DNA of 64,000 nucleotides from Pyrinomonadaceae bacterium (GTDB lineage Bacteria > Acidobacteriota > Blastocatellia > Pyrinomonadales > Pyrinomonadaceae): contig JABARP010000010.1 of NCBI GenBank assembly GCA_019186825.1, positions 235,037 through 299,036 of the forward strand. The letters are read 5' to 3'. The position numbers were made by a program, and so were the translations under genes. The first letter of the stretch is position 1. Each line of letters opens with the position of its first letter. Of this stretch, positions 18,047-26,410 are shown piece by piece. The notes under the pieces were generated by a model, which saw only the letters and a list, made by a program, of their open reading frames with translations, searched no databases and was not told where the DNA came from.

Positions 18047-19128
18047 TGAGCAAAAGCCTGACAGCAAGACAATTCACACCCGAAGATCGGGAAGCTCTGC
18101 TCGCCTTTCTCGGCAGGGTTTACGCGGCTGACCCTCGTCGCGGGAATCGCGAATTCTGGGAGTGGCATTACCTTAAAAATCCATACACGAAGACGGACGA
18201 TCTTCCGATCTGGATCGCACTCGACGGCGAGAAGATCGTTGGGCATCTCGCCGCTATAGAGACCGAGGTGAAGGTCGGGCGAGGTACGCATCCGACGATC
18301 TGGATCCTCGACCTGATCATTGATGAGAATTACCGCCGCCGCGGCATCGCAAAACGACTTGTCGAATTTGCGGAAGAGTTTCGCGAGATCCGTCTCGGCA
18401 TCAACACGCACGAGCAGCATTCACCCGAACTTCTCGAATCCCGCGGCTGGAAGATCGTTACGTCGATCCCGCGTTACACGCGAGTTCTGTTTCCCGGGAA
18501 CGCATTCTTTTCCGGCTCCGGACCGCAGTCCTTCTTGCGGAAAGCCGCGAACTCTTTTTCCTCATTTCGGCGTCGAGCGATCGAGCAGAACACCGCGAGA
18601 ACGGGCGAGGTCAGACATATAGAGCGGTTCGACGAAGCCGCTGACGCATTATGGGAGCAAGCCTCAGGCTTGAGTTCGTGCGTCGCCGTCCGCCGCTCAG
18701 CATTTCTCAACTGGCAGTATTTTGAGCAGCCGAACAAAAGATTTGACGTGCTTGGTGTCTATTCGCGGGAAGAGCTCTTGGGCTATGTCGTGCTTTATTT
18801 CCGTGCACCGAATGCGCAGGGCATTGTTGAAAAAGCCGCGATCAGTGACCTCTTCTTCACTGCCGCAGAGGTTGCGGACGATCTGCTAAATGCCGCTCTA
18901 AAATTCGCAGTTGAGAGGCGCATCGGGCGCGTCGTAACCGATATGCTCGGCAAGGACGCGGAAGGCGCTCTGACGCGTCATGGCTTCTTCAAGACAAAAA
19001 GCCCACTGCTCCTCATGGTGAAGTCCGCGGTTTCCAACGATCTCGTTCTCGAGCCGTCGCAGTGGTTCGTAACCCGCGGTGATTCCGACACGACGATCTT
19101 CGAGACGCCGAACATCATCACGAGCTGA
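18046..19128 (+). CDS. GNAT-family N-acetyltransferase
   Basis: A 360-residue protein. The N-terminal half is a GNAT domain: LTARQFTPEDREALLAFL, then the acetyl-CoA binding core TIWILDLIIDENYRRRGIAKRLVEFAEE with the R-x-x-G-x-A loop. The second half (from about 190) looks like another, more degenerate GNAT-like domain with VAVRRSAFLNWQYFEQP, a pattern seen in two-domain acyltransferases. The ATG at 18046 was chosen because it overlaps the preceding stop and starts the conserved fold. The substrate is unknown. Confidence 0.8.
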   Translation: MSKSLTARQFTPEDREALLAFLGRVYAADPRRGNREFWEWHYLKNPYTKTDDLPIWIALDGEKIVGHLAAIETEVKVGRGTHPTIWILDLIIDENYRRRGIAKRLVEFAEEFREIRLGINTHEQHSPELLESRGWKIVTSIPRYTRVLFPGNAFFSGSGPQSFLRKAANSFSSFRRRAIEQNTARTGEVRHIERFDEAADALWEQASGLSSCVAVRRSAFLNWQYFEQPNKRFDVLGVYSREELLGYVVLYFRAPNAQGIVEKAAISDLFFTAAEVADDLLNAALKFAVERRIGRVVTDMLGKDAEGALTRHGFFKTKSPLLLMVKSAVSNDLVLEPSQWFVTRGDSDTTIFETPNIITS

Positions 19129-19176
19129 CTCTTTGAGTTCGAATGTAGGTTTGGATGCAAAACTCCTTGCCTAGCC

Positions 19177-19196
19177 TGTATCTAATCGGATACACT
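19177..19196 (+). promoter_or_regulatory. Probable operator/promoter of the toxin-antitoxin locus, TGTATC-N6-GATACACT
   Basis: An inverted repeat, TGTATC (19177-19182) and GATACA (19189-19194), has a 6-base spacer. It lies between a weak -35 (TTGCCT, 19167-19172) and a -10-like TACACT (19191-19196). The expected transcript start would coincide with the GTG start of the toxin at 19203. Exactly the same half-sites, spacing and trailing CT occur at 42640-42659. Confidence 0.6.
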
Positions 19197-19202
19197 TATC
19201 TT

Positions 19203-19522
19203 GTGAACAATTTCCTCCGTACGCCTGAGTTCGATAAATGGCTGTCAAAGGTTCGTGACCCGATTGCTAAGGCGCGGATAGTTGCCAGGATCAGGTCCGC
19301 TGAGGCCGGTAATTTCGGTGACTGTAAGCCGGTCGGAGACGGTATCTCGGAAATGAGGATCCACGTCGGAGCGGGCTACCGAGCATACTATTACCGCCGC
19401 GGCAAAGTTCTCTATTTGCTTTTGTGCGGGGTGACAAGAGTTCGCAGAAGCGTGATATTCGCGAAGCGAAACGGATCTTGAAGGGTTTGGATGAACGATA
19501 TGAAGAAGATAAAACCATTTGA
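19203..19522 (+). pseudogene. HigB/RelE-type toxin (Gp49-like), frameshifted near the C-terminus
   Basis: From a GTG at 19203 the product reads VNNFLRTPEFDKWLSKVRDP, then ARIVARIRSAEAGNFGDCKPVGDGISEMRIHVGAGYRAYYYRRG and LYLLLCG. This is the typical body of the phage-derived Gp49-like/HigB mRNA-cleaving toxins. At GGGG (19428-19431) the frame is off by one: the current frame ends in an atypical tail (VTRVRRSVIFAKRNGS, stop 19481). Moving to the -1 frame restores the usual GGDKSSQKRDIREAKRIL and a stop at 19520-19522 inside the antitoxin gene. The change is a one-G loss, a read error or, less likely, programmed slippage. If real, the toxin is probably inactive or altered. Confidence 0.75.
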
Positions 19523-19787
19523 CGCGGCAGACTATCTCGACAGCGAAGCGGTTATCGCAGAATATCTGAATGCTGCTCTTGAAGATCCGAATCCTGATGT
19601 CTTTCTGACAGCCATCTCAGACGTGGCAAAGGCGCGCGGCATGAGTAAGCTTGCGAAAGACACCGGTCTTGGACGCGAAAGCCTCTACAAAGCTCTATCG
19701 CCCGGAGCGAAGCCACGATATGATACGGTACTCAAATTGATCCGAGGCCTTGGTGTCGACCTTCGCGCGTCTCCGGTAAAGCGTTAA
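19491..19787 (+). CDS. Antitoxin of a HigBA-like addiction module (HTH, dnstrm_HI1420 type)
   Basis: A 98-residue DNA-binding antitoxin encoded just after its toxin. The N-terminal KPFDAADYLDSEAVIAEYLNAALED and the HTH region ISDVAKARGMSKLAKDTGLGRESLYKALS are the hallmarks of the probable addiction-module antidote family. AAGGG lies 5 bases before the ATG at 19491; the ATG at 19500 is an alternative. It should bind both the toxin and the operator at 19177-19196 for autoregulation. The gene itself looks intact even though its toxin is frameshifted. Confidence 0.88.
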   Translation: MNDMKKIKPFDAADYLDSEAVIAEYLNAALEDPNPDVFLTAISDVAKARGMSKLAKDTGLGRESLYKALSPGAKPRYDTVLKLIRGLGVDLRASPVKR

Positions 19788-19800
19788 CTACGACCGCTGC

Positions 19801-22800
19801 CTAGACTCCGATCTGGCCGTAGAGTTTTGAAAACTCTTCGCGGCCGAACGCCTTGTCAAGCCACAGATTCGTGAGTTTCTCCTGAATACTGTTGGCTTTT
19901 AGGCGTTCGTTGAGATTCTTGAAATCAACAAAATCAAGTGCCTGATCCTGATTGAAACACGAGAAGACGAAGAATTCCTCGCCCGTGTGCGGATTGACGT
20001 GCCGCTGAAGGCATTGTGCGCAGACCTCTTTCATCATGCACTGCATCGGCGAGTTGATAGAACCGATCGCAACGTGGTCCGGTTTTAGAAACGGCTTGAG
20101 TGTCGTGTGCCGAGCTTCGCGAACGCCGTTCATCATACGGTCGCTTCCGATCGCAATTATGCGGTCAATCTCGCTTAGTTCGACCGATCTCTCACCGAGT
20201 TTCCCTTCACCATAGGCGATCATCGCCTGGACGATATTCCCGCGGAAGTGCGCATCTTGTGGGCGAGCCGGCACGATAGCATCGCCGAAGTCCGTGGCCC
20301 AAATTATCTGATCGGTCGCGCCTTCGATCTCTTCGCGTTTGAACAGATCCTTGCCGTCCTTATAGCCGGCAAAGTATATGACCTTGTTGCCGTTATCGCG
20401 TATCGCTTTCGCGATCGAGAAGAGAACGGCGTTGCCCAATCCGCCGCCCGCAAGAAGCACGTTCTCGCCGGTCGGAATCTCGGTCGGCGTTCCGGTCGGC
20501 CCCATCACGAGGACCTCTTCGCCCTCTTTCAGAAGCGAGCAGAGCCTGGAAGACGTTCCCATTTCGAGCACGATCATCGAGAGCAAGCCCTTGCCGACGT
20601 CGACCCAGGCTCCGGTCAGCGCGAGGCCTTCCATCAGGAATTTCGAACCGTCAACCACGGGTGCCGTCGTCTCAAAATTCTGCAGCCGATAGAACTGGCC
20701 GGGTTCGAATTTGCGTGCCTGAACCGGTGCTTTAACGATGATCTCGACGATCGTCGGCGTAAGGCGTTCGACCTTTACGACGAATGCACGCAGCTGTTCG
20801 TCGAGCGTCGCTTCGAGCCGGTCGAATATCGCGTCGCGTTCTGCCTGCGGCATTTCCCCTCGGCTTGCGATCTCGTTCTGGAAAAGATGCACAACGTGTT
20901 CATAGCCATGTTTGGCCGATGCCATAGCGCGGACGACGTTGCCGGCGTATTTCGGATGATTGTCGCCGTAATAGCTGATGAATTTGCCGCCGCTGTTGTA
21001 GGACGTAAAGAAACCCGTTTCGCCTTTTGCGGCCTCGACGAGTTCGACCTTGCCGTCCACATTGTGCACCGCGTTGAACGGCTTAAAGAACTGCCGCCAC
21101 TCGTCCATCTGAAAAGTGCCGGGTTTTTCTTTTTCGTAAATCACGTTCGGCGACGTTCCGGCGGCGACGCAGACGGTGCGTGCCGGGAATTCGCGAATGT
21201 CACCCGTCGGTTTGAACTTTCCGGTCTCGGCGTCATGCTCGAGCCGCTCGAATTTGATCGCCTTAACGGCGTTGAATTCATCCGGAACGGCTTCGGTCGG
21301 GTTCATACATTCAACGAAATCAATACCTTCCTCGAGTGCCTTCTGGACCTCTTCGTGATTGAGCCTGTATGCAGGCGAATCCTGCAGACGCTTGCGATAA
21401 ACGAGCGAAACGCCGCCCCAGGATTTGATAAGCGGCACGAAATTCGGTTCTTCGCCCGCTTCTTTTGCACGCTGCCGCTCGGCCCGGATCTCGCGTCCGT
21501 GAGCAAGGAATTCCGAGAGAGCATTTTTCTCTTCCTCGTCGAACCTCGCAAAAACTGCCTCTTCGCCGAACTCGTCCACGATCTCTTCATAGCGGTCGAG
21601 CATCTTTTCGCACTGCACCGGATAGTAAGCAAACAGCTCGGTAGCCGTATCGATGCCCGTCAGTCCGCCGCCGATCACAACGGCCGGCATCCTAACCTGC
21701 AGGTTCGAGAGCGTGTCCTTTTTGAACGCGCCTGTCAGCTGCAACGCCATCAAGAAGTCGGATGCCTGGCGAATGCCGCGAATGAGATTGTTCTTCATCG
21801 GCACGATCGTCGGACGGCCCGCACCGGTCGCGATCGCGATATGGTCGAAGCCGTAGTTCCATGCATCTTCGATAGTTACGGTTCCGCCGAAGCGAATTCC
21901 GCCGTATGCACGAAAGCGCTTACGGCGCGAGAGCATAAGCTGGACGATCGTTAGGAAGTTCTTGTCCCAACGGACCGTGATGCCGTATTCCGAAACGCCG
22001 CCGAAGCCCGACAAGATGCGCTCGTCGAGCGGCTGCGTGATCTCATCGATATCCTGTATCGGCTTCGGACACTCTCTGCCGAGCGAACCGGTCCAGTTGT
22101 CCGGAAGCGGTTCGATCTTCAATCCATCGATGCCGACGACGCCGAATCCTTCGTTAAGCAGGTAGTGCGCGAGCGTGTAGCCTGCAGGGCCAAGGCCGAC
22201 CACGAGAACATTTTTGCCCGAATACGGCAGCTGATACGGCCGTCGGCAATTCAGCGGATTCCAACGCGTGAGCAGGCTGTAGATCTCAAAGCCGTAGGGA
22301 AGTTTGAGAACGTCCGTCAGAACCGAGGTCTCCGCAAGCGGAATGTTCACAGGGTCCTGCTTCTGGAAGATGCAGCCCTTCATACAGTCATTGCAGATGC
22401 GATGGCCAGTGCCTGCGCACATCGGATTGTCGATCGCGACAAGAGCAAGTGCACCGATGGAATCGCCCTGCTTTTTGAGCAGGTGCATCTCGGAGATGCG
22501 TTCGTCCAGCGGGCAGCCTTCTGTCGAAATGCCGAGCGGATTGCGTTTCAGCGTGCCGTCCGCTTCGTGAAGCCCGGTTGAGCAACTGTCCTTGCCGCGT
22601 TCGTGGCAGATCAGACAATAGTCGATCTCAAAAAGCGCATCGCGCATCGTGCCGCGATCGTCCGTTAATTTGAAGCCGTCACGGCGGCGAAGTTCATCTT
22701 CCGAACCGCGGATCACATTCTGAAAATCCGGCATCGGATGAATGAGATGGACGAGGTTCTGATAGTTGAGAGCGTGCGGCACCTTGAAGCTGTACCATTT

Positions 22801-23523
22801 ACGGCTTTTCGCGGCGAACGCGGCCGCGGTCCATGCCTCGATGATGTCGAGAGCGGCCTTTACGGTTAGCTGATCACCGGTCGCATCTTCAGCGACCACA
22901 AACGCCGCGTATGCCTTGCCGAAAGCCGTGTCCTTGTGCGCGTCATAGGCTTTTGTCACACGTGCAATCGTGTCCTGGACCGACGGTGGCATCTCGTCGT
23001 GCTCTTTCTTCAAGAATTCTTCAGCATCGAGCAGGCGGCAGGTTATCTCTGAGATCGATAGTTCCTCGTCGTGAACCAGCGTTTCGTCAAACGCGGTATT
23101 CCGAAGCTCGGTAACGGCGCGCCACAGCTCGGCTTCGTTGAGTTCGGCGAGCTGCTCGGGTTTGTATTTCTTGGAAGCACGACGTTGAACGAAGAACTTA
23201 TATCGCCAAACCGGATTTTGGACCGTTATGTCGCGCGAAAGGTCCTCGCGTTCGGGCCCGATGCGGAACAGCCGGGCGATGAATTCTGAAAGAAAAGGGG
23301 CAGCGTCGGTCAGGATCTTTGATTCGACCTTTCGCTCGAAACCTTTGCCGCGGGAGGCGATGTATTTCTGCAGGGCGTCGCCGATAACCGGCTCTTTTTC
23401 AAGCACGTCGGCGTAAAATACATCAGCAAGTTCCTTGAGCTTATTGGCGTTGAAGAGGTCGGCGAACGTAAAGCCCGCGATGCCAAGCTCAAAGTTATTT
23501 TCGGTTACAAAAGCGTCAGACAT
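19801..23523 (-). CDS. Fused FAD-dependent oxidoreductase: GltD/NfnB-like plus FNR/NfnA(PyrK)-like domains
   Basis: A 1240-residue iron-sulfur flavoprotein. Residues about 1-290 are a helical region I cannot assign. Cysteine motifs follow at about 303 (CLICHERGKDSCSTG) and 379 (CAGTGHRICNDCMKGC), as in the [4Fe-4S] part of GltD/NfnB. Two Rossmann folds come next: VLVVGLGPAGYTLAHYLL near 441 and VVIGGGLTGIDTATE near 623. From about 895 there is a ferredoxin-NADP reductase-like domain (KFEPGQFYRLQN, VLLAGGGLGNAV), ending in a PyrK-type [2Fe-2S] motif C-x5-C-x2-C-x17-C near 1161. In Nfn transhydrogenases these halves are separate subunits. ATG 23523 is preferred; GTG 23535 is possible. The reaction is probably NAD(P)H-linked electron transfer. 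Confidence 0.82.
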   Translation of the reverse strand: MSDAFVTENNFELGIAGFTFADLFNANKLKELADVFYADVLEKEPVIGDALQKYIASRGKGFERKVESKILTDAAPFLSEFIARLFRIGPEREDLSRDITVQNPVWRYKFFVQRRASKKYKPEQLAELNEAELWRAVTELRNTAFDETLVHDEELSISEITCRLLDAEEFLKKEHDEMPPSVQDTIARVTKAYDAHKDTAFGKAYAAFVVAEDATGDQLTVKAALDIIEAWTAAAFAAKSRKWYSFKVPHALNYQNLVHLIHPMPDFQNVIRGSEDELRRRDGFKLTDDRGTMRDALFEIDYCLICHERGKDSCSTGLHEADGTLKRNPLGISTEGCPLDERISEMHLLKKQGDSIGALALVAIDNPMCAGTGHRICNDCMKGCIFQKQDPVNIPLAETSVLTDVLKLPYGFEIYSLLTRWNPLNCRRPYQLPYSGKNVLVVGLGPAGYTLAHYLLNEGFGVVGIDGLKIEPLPDNWTGSLGRECPKPIQDIDEITQPLDERILSGFGGVSEYGITVRWDKNFLTIVQLMLSRRKRFRAYGGIRFGGTVTIEDAWNYGFDHIAIATGAGRPTIVPMKNNLIRGIRQASDFLMALQLTGAFKKDTLSNLQVRMPAVVIGGGLTGIDTATELFAYYPVQCEKMLDRYEEIVDEFGEEAVFARFDEEEKNALSEFLAHGREIRAERQRAKEAGEEPNFVPLIKSWGGVSLVYRKRLQDSPAYRLNHEEVQKALEEGIDFVECMNPTEAVPDEFNAVKAIKFERLEHDAETGKFKPTGDIREFPARTVCVAAGTSPNVIYEKEKPGTFQMDEWRQFFKPFNAVHNVDGKVELVEAAKGETGFFTSYNSGGKFISYYGDNHPKYAGNVVRAMASAKHGYEHVVHLFQNEIASRGEMPQAERDAIFDRLEATLDEQLRAFVVKVERLTPTIVEIIVKAPVQARKFEPGQFYRLQNFETTAPVVDGSKFLMEGLALTGAWVDVGKGLLSMIVLEMGTSSRLCSLLKEGEEVLVMGPTGTPTEIPTGENVLLAGGGLGNAVLFSIAKAIRDNGNKVIYFAGYKDGKDLFKREEIEGATDQIIWATDFGDAIVPARPQDAHFRGNIVQAMIAYGEGKLGERSVELSEIDRIIAIGSDRMMNGVREARHTTLKPFLKPDHVAIGSINSPMQCMMKEVCAQCLQRHVNPHTGEEFFVFSCFNQDQALDFVDFKNLNERLKANSIQEKLTNLWLDKAFGREEFSKLYGQIGV

Positions 23524-23621
23524 ATTCGCGAACACAACGGACAGTTTCCATTATCTCTATTAAACCTAATAGTCTAACACTCGGCTTCGTACGGCATCAA
23601 AGCGGTGTCTGCCAGCAAATG

Positions 23622-24575
23622 TCAGTATATCGGCTCTTCGCCGGGCGGGCGTGTCTTCCAGCGTTTGTGCGTCCAGATCCATTGATCGGGTGCAAGCCGT
23701 ATGAAGGATTCCATTTCTGCCGTCATTTCGGCGGTAAGACGGTAGATCTCGGCGTTGCGGTCGCTAACGGGCGTTTTCGAAGGCTCGATCATCGAGCCAT
23801 AGCGCACGACATATTTCATTTTTCCGTCATCCCAGACGCAGCACATCGGCATGATCATCGCGCTAGTACGCATCGCAAGCATCGCGAGGCCTCGTGTCGT
23901 ACAGGCTTCAACACCGAAAAAAGGCACAAATATTCCGTCCTTCGGGTGCATATTCACGTCCGGCAGGGCTCCCAGAATGCCGCCGGTCCGAAGCACTTCG
24001 AACGCGGCAGATACGGAATTCGTCTTGTTGATCGAGCGGTTCCCAAAGCGTGAGCGGAGGCGTGCGACAAGTTCCTCGATCTTCGGATTATCGAGCGGCC
24101 TCGCAAGATACGTGAGCGGTTCGCGTGCAGCCGAATACGCGAAAACGCCGATCTCCCAGTTGCCGAGATGCGGCCCGACGAGGATCATTCCGCGGCCATT
24201 TTCACGCTCAGCCTCGATGCGTTTGCCCTCGGGCGAACCTTTGAATTCAGCGTTCTCGAACTCAAACTCAACAAGTCTATCGAGCTCGCCGCGCGTCATC
24301 TTCTCGAACTGGCTGAATTCGCCCAGCACGCGGCCGAGGTTTGCAAAAGACGCTTTTAGAAGAGATTCGCGTTCCGCAGCAGTTTTCTCCGGAAAGGCGA
24401 TCGTGAGGTTCTTAAGAGCAACATCCTTTCTGCCGCCCGTTATGAAATAGAAGAGTTTTGCGAGGAAAATGCCAACCCTAACAGCGAGCCTACGGGGCAA
24501 GATCGACAAAATGCCCAGGATCGCACGCAAGGGCAGATACTCGGCCCAAACCTGAAAGGTCGTCTTCTTCGCCAT
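23622..24575 (-). CDS. Lysophospholipid/lipid A acyltransferase, LpxL (HtrB) family
   Basis: A 317-residue inner-membrane acyltransferase of the LpxL/LpxM family, which adds acyl chains to lipid A precursors or related lipids. It has an N-terminal hydrophobic anchor (ILGILSILPRRLAVRVGIFLAKLFYF), the catalytic H-x4-E motif in ILVGPHLGNWEIG, the LARPLDNPKIEEL block and the C-terminal PDQWIWTHKRWKTRP signature. It lies 20 bases downstream of a ketoacyl synthase gene and close to an ACP gene, so the operon may make and attach a particular acyl group. The acceptor lipid is unknown. Confidence 0.88.
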   Translation of the reverse strand: MAKKTTFQVWAEYLPLRAILGILSILPRRLAVRVGIFLAKLFYFITGGRKDVALKNLTIAFPEKTAAERESLLKASFANLGRVLGEFSQFEKMTRGELDRLVEFEFENAEFKGSPEGKRIEAERENGRGMILVGPHLGNWEIGVFAYSAAREPLTYLARPLDNPKIEELVARLRSRFGNRSINKTNSVSAAFEVLRTGGILGALPDVNMHPKDGIFVPFFGVEACTTRGLAMLAMRTSAMIMPMCCVWDDGKMKYVVRYGSMIEPSKTPVSDRNAEIYRLTAEMTAEMESFIRLAPDQWIWTHKRWKTRPPGEEPIY

Positions 24576-24595
24576 CTGCGATAGAGTTTAACCCG

Positions 24596-25810
24596 TCAGC
24601 CGTCAAACCTGCGAAAGGCAAGTACCGCATTCAGGCCGCCAAAAGCGAATGAATTCGAGAGAGCGGCCTCGACAGCCTGCGGCCGTGAATCGTTCGGAAT
24701 GACGTCGAGGTCGCATTCAGGATCGGGCACATTGAAGTTCGCTGTCGGCGGCAGTACCTCATTCTTGATCGCGAGGATCGTTGCCGCGGCCTCGATCGCA
24801 CCGGCGGCACCGAGCGAGTGCCCGGTCATAGATTTTGTCGAGCTGATCGCCAGCTTTTCTGCGTGGCTGCCGAACGTGTCGCGGATCGCTTTGCACTCAT
24901 TCGAATCATTGGCCTGAGTCGCCGTTCCGTGTGCGTTAATGTAGCCGATCTGTTCGGGAGCAAGCTTTCCGTCTTCGAGCGCGAGGCGCATCGCCTTCGA
25001 CGCACCGGCAGAGGCGGGCATCGTCAAATGATGTGCGTCGGCAGACATTCCGAATCCGACGACCTCAGCGTAGATCTTTGCCCCGCGGGCCTTTGCCGAC
25101 TCCAGCTCTTCGAACACGAACATCGCTCCGCCCTCGCCGAGGATCATTCCGCTGCGGTCTTTCGAGAACGGACGACAAGTGTCTGCCGAGACGACACGCA
25201 TCGTCTCCCACGCATGAAGATTTCCTGTGCAGATCGGAGCCTCGCTCGCACCCGTGAACGCAGCATCGAGCGTGCCCTGCCGAATAAGCCAGAACGCCTG
25301 CCCCATCGCATGATTTGCAGAGGCACACGCGGTCGATGTCGTGAACGTCGCACCGGTAAGGCCGAATTCCATCGAGACCTGGCTCGCAACGGCGTTGCTC
25401 ATCGCTTTTGGAATGGCGACGGGCGGCTGCCGGCGAATTCCGTCCGCATATAGTTTTTTGTAAAGCGCGTCCTCGGTCATCTTGCCGCCGAGACAGGAAC
25501 CTGTGATTACGCCTGTGCGGTCTTTGAACGTGTCCGTCAACTCGACGCCGCTATCTGCGAGAGCTTGTCGTGCCGCGGCAACTCCGTATTGGGAAAATGG
25601 GTCGAGCCAGAAAAGGAGCTTCTCGTCAAAGATCTCTTCGGGGTTGAAGCCGCGCACTTCGGCCGCCATGTGAAACCGCAGATCCGAGGTATCCACCTTT
25701 TCGATCTCACCTATCCCGGATCGGCCTTCTCGGAGCGAATCCCAGAATGAGGCAAGATCGTTGCCGATGGGCGAGATGACGCCCATACCGGTTATTACAA
25801 CTCTACGCAT
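24596..25810 (-). CDS. Beta-ketoacyl-ACP synthase (FabF-like)
   Basis: A 404-residue condensing enzyme that extends an acyl chain with malonyl-ACP. The catalytic triad is intact: Cys162 in STACASANHAMG, His294 in NAHGTATQAND and His331 in KSMTGHSLGAAG. The N-terminal RRVVITGMGVISPIGND and C-terminal SNSFAFGGLNA are also typical of KAS I/II. The gene starts 6 bases after the ACP stop and is followed by an LpxL-like acyltransferase. No fabD, fabG or fabH is nearby, so this may be either the housekeeping FabF or a dedicated ACP-KS pair for a special lipid. Confidence 0.9.
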   Translation of the reverse strand: MRRVVITGMGVISPIGNDLASFWDSLREGRSGIGEIEKVDTSDLRFHMAAEVRGFNPEEIFDEKLLFWLDPFSQYGVAAARQALADSGVELTDTFKDRTGVITGSCLGGKMTEDALYKKLYADGIRRQPPVAIPKAMSNAVASQVSMEFGLTGATFTTSTACASANHAMGQAFWLIRQGTLDAAFTGASEAPICTGNLHAWETMRVVSADTCRPFSKDRSGMILGEGGAMFVFEELESAKARGAKIYAEVVGFGMSADAHHLTMPASAGASKAMRLALEDGKLAPEQIGYINAHGTATQANDSNECKAIRDTFGSHAEKLAISSTKSMTGHSLGAAGAIEAAATILAIKNEVLPPTANFNVPDPECDLDVIPNDSRPQAVEAALSNSFAFGGLNAVLAFRRFDG

Positions 25811-25816
25811 TTAGGT

Positions 25817-26149
25817 CTATGATGCCGCGTCCTTTTCTTCCTTGAGCTTTGTCTGTTGAGCGGCGAATTCTTCTGCGGCAACGGCATTTGGGTCGATACC
25901 CTTTGCTTTCATATCGATGAGGGCTTCGATGCCCTCGACCGCTTGCCGGACGCTCTTCATCTCCTGCACCTTGTTGTCCGGCACGACGAGGTCAAATTCC
26001 TCTTCAAGTTCGAAGATCAGGTTCAAGCCGTCAAGCGAGTCGAGCCCGAGCTCGTCGAACGTCGTGTCCATCGTGATCTCATCACGGGGAACCTTCTTGA
26101 AGTCCGCAAATACTTTTATAACACGGTCGGCAACGGTTAATTCTGACAC
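25817..26149 (-). CDS. Acyl carrier protein with C-terminal extension
   Basis: A 110-residue carrier protein starting at a GTG. It has the conserved phosphopantetheine site LGLDSLDGLNLIFELEEEF (Ser in DSL), an acidic helix II and a typical four-helix core over the first 80 residues. About 30 extra residues follow (after ALIDMKAKG), rich in Ala, Glu and Lys. Ordinary AcpP is about 78 residues, so this is longer than usual. It is the first gene of the ACP / ketoacyl synthase / acyltransferase operon. Confidence 0.9.
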   Translation of the reverse strand: MSELTVADRVIKVFADFKKVPRDEITMDTTFDELGLDSLDGLNLIFELEEEFDLVVPDNKVQEMKSVRQAVEGIEALIDMKAKGIDPNAVAAEEFAAQQTKLKEEKDAAS

Positions 26150-26334
26150 GGTTTTGATCCTCTCAAATCAGGTTTGCTTTCGAAACAAGCGAGGGATCGG
26201 CTTGCTTCGCCCGACACCCTCGCGTTGAACAAGAAGGATACATTTTGTCGCCCGCAAATACCAGAATTGACTCTTATCGGCCATTGCGGCGGCAATTCTC
26301 CGAAGACTTACAAAACTCTTACAAACCATTGGCG

Positions 26335-26354
26335 TTCAAGCTGTTACGCTTGAA
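26335..26354. repeat. Inverted repeat in the desaturase promoter region
   Basis: TTCAAGC (26335-26341) and GCTTGAA (26348-26354) flank a 6-base spacer about 57 bases before the desaturase start. There is no T-run, so it could be an operator for a fatty-acid-responsive regulator. That reading is speculative. Confidence 0.4.
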
Positions 26355-26410
26355 TTGTCGGAAAAAAACCGTGCCGCCTTACGGCCGGAAAATTCAAAAT
26401 ATAGGACTTA

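Noticed and set aside
20248-21954. A 568-codon open frame on the plus strand
   Set aside because: It lies entirely antisense to the NfnBA-like fusion gene, whose motifs are unambiguous. Its translation is Arg/Phe-rich with no recognisable domain, a by-product of the opposite frame.
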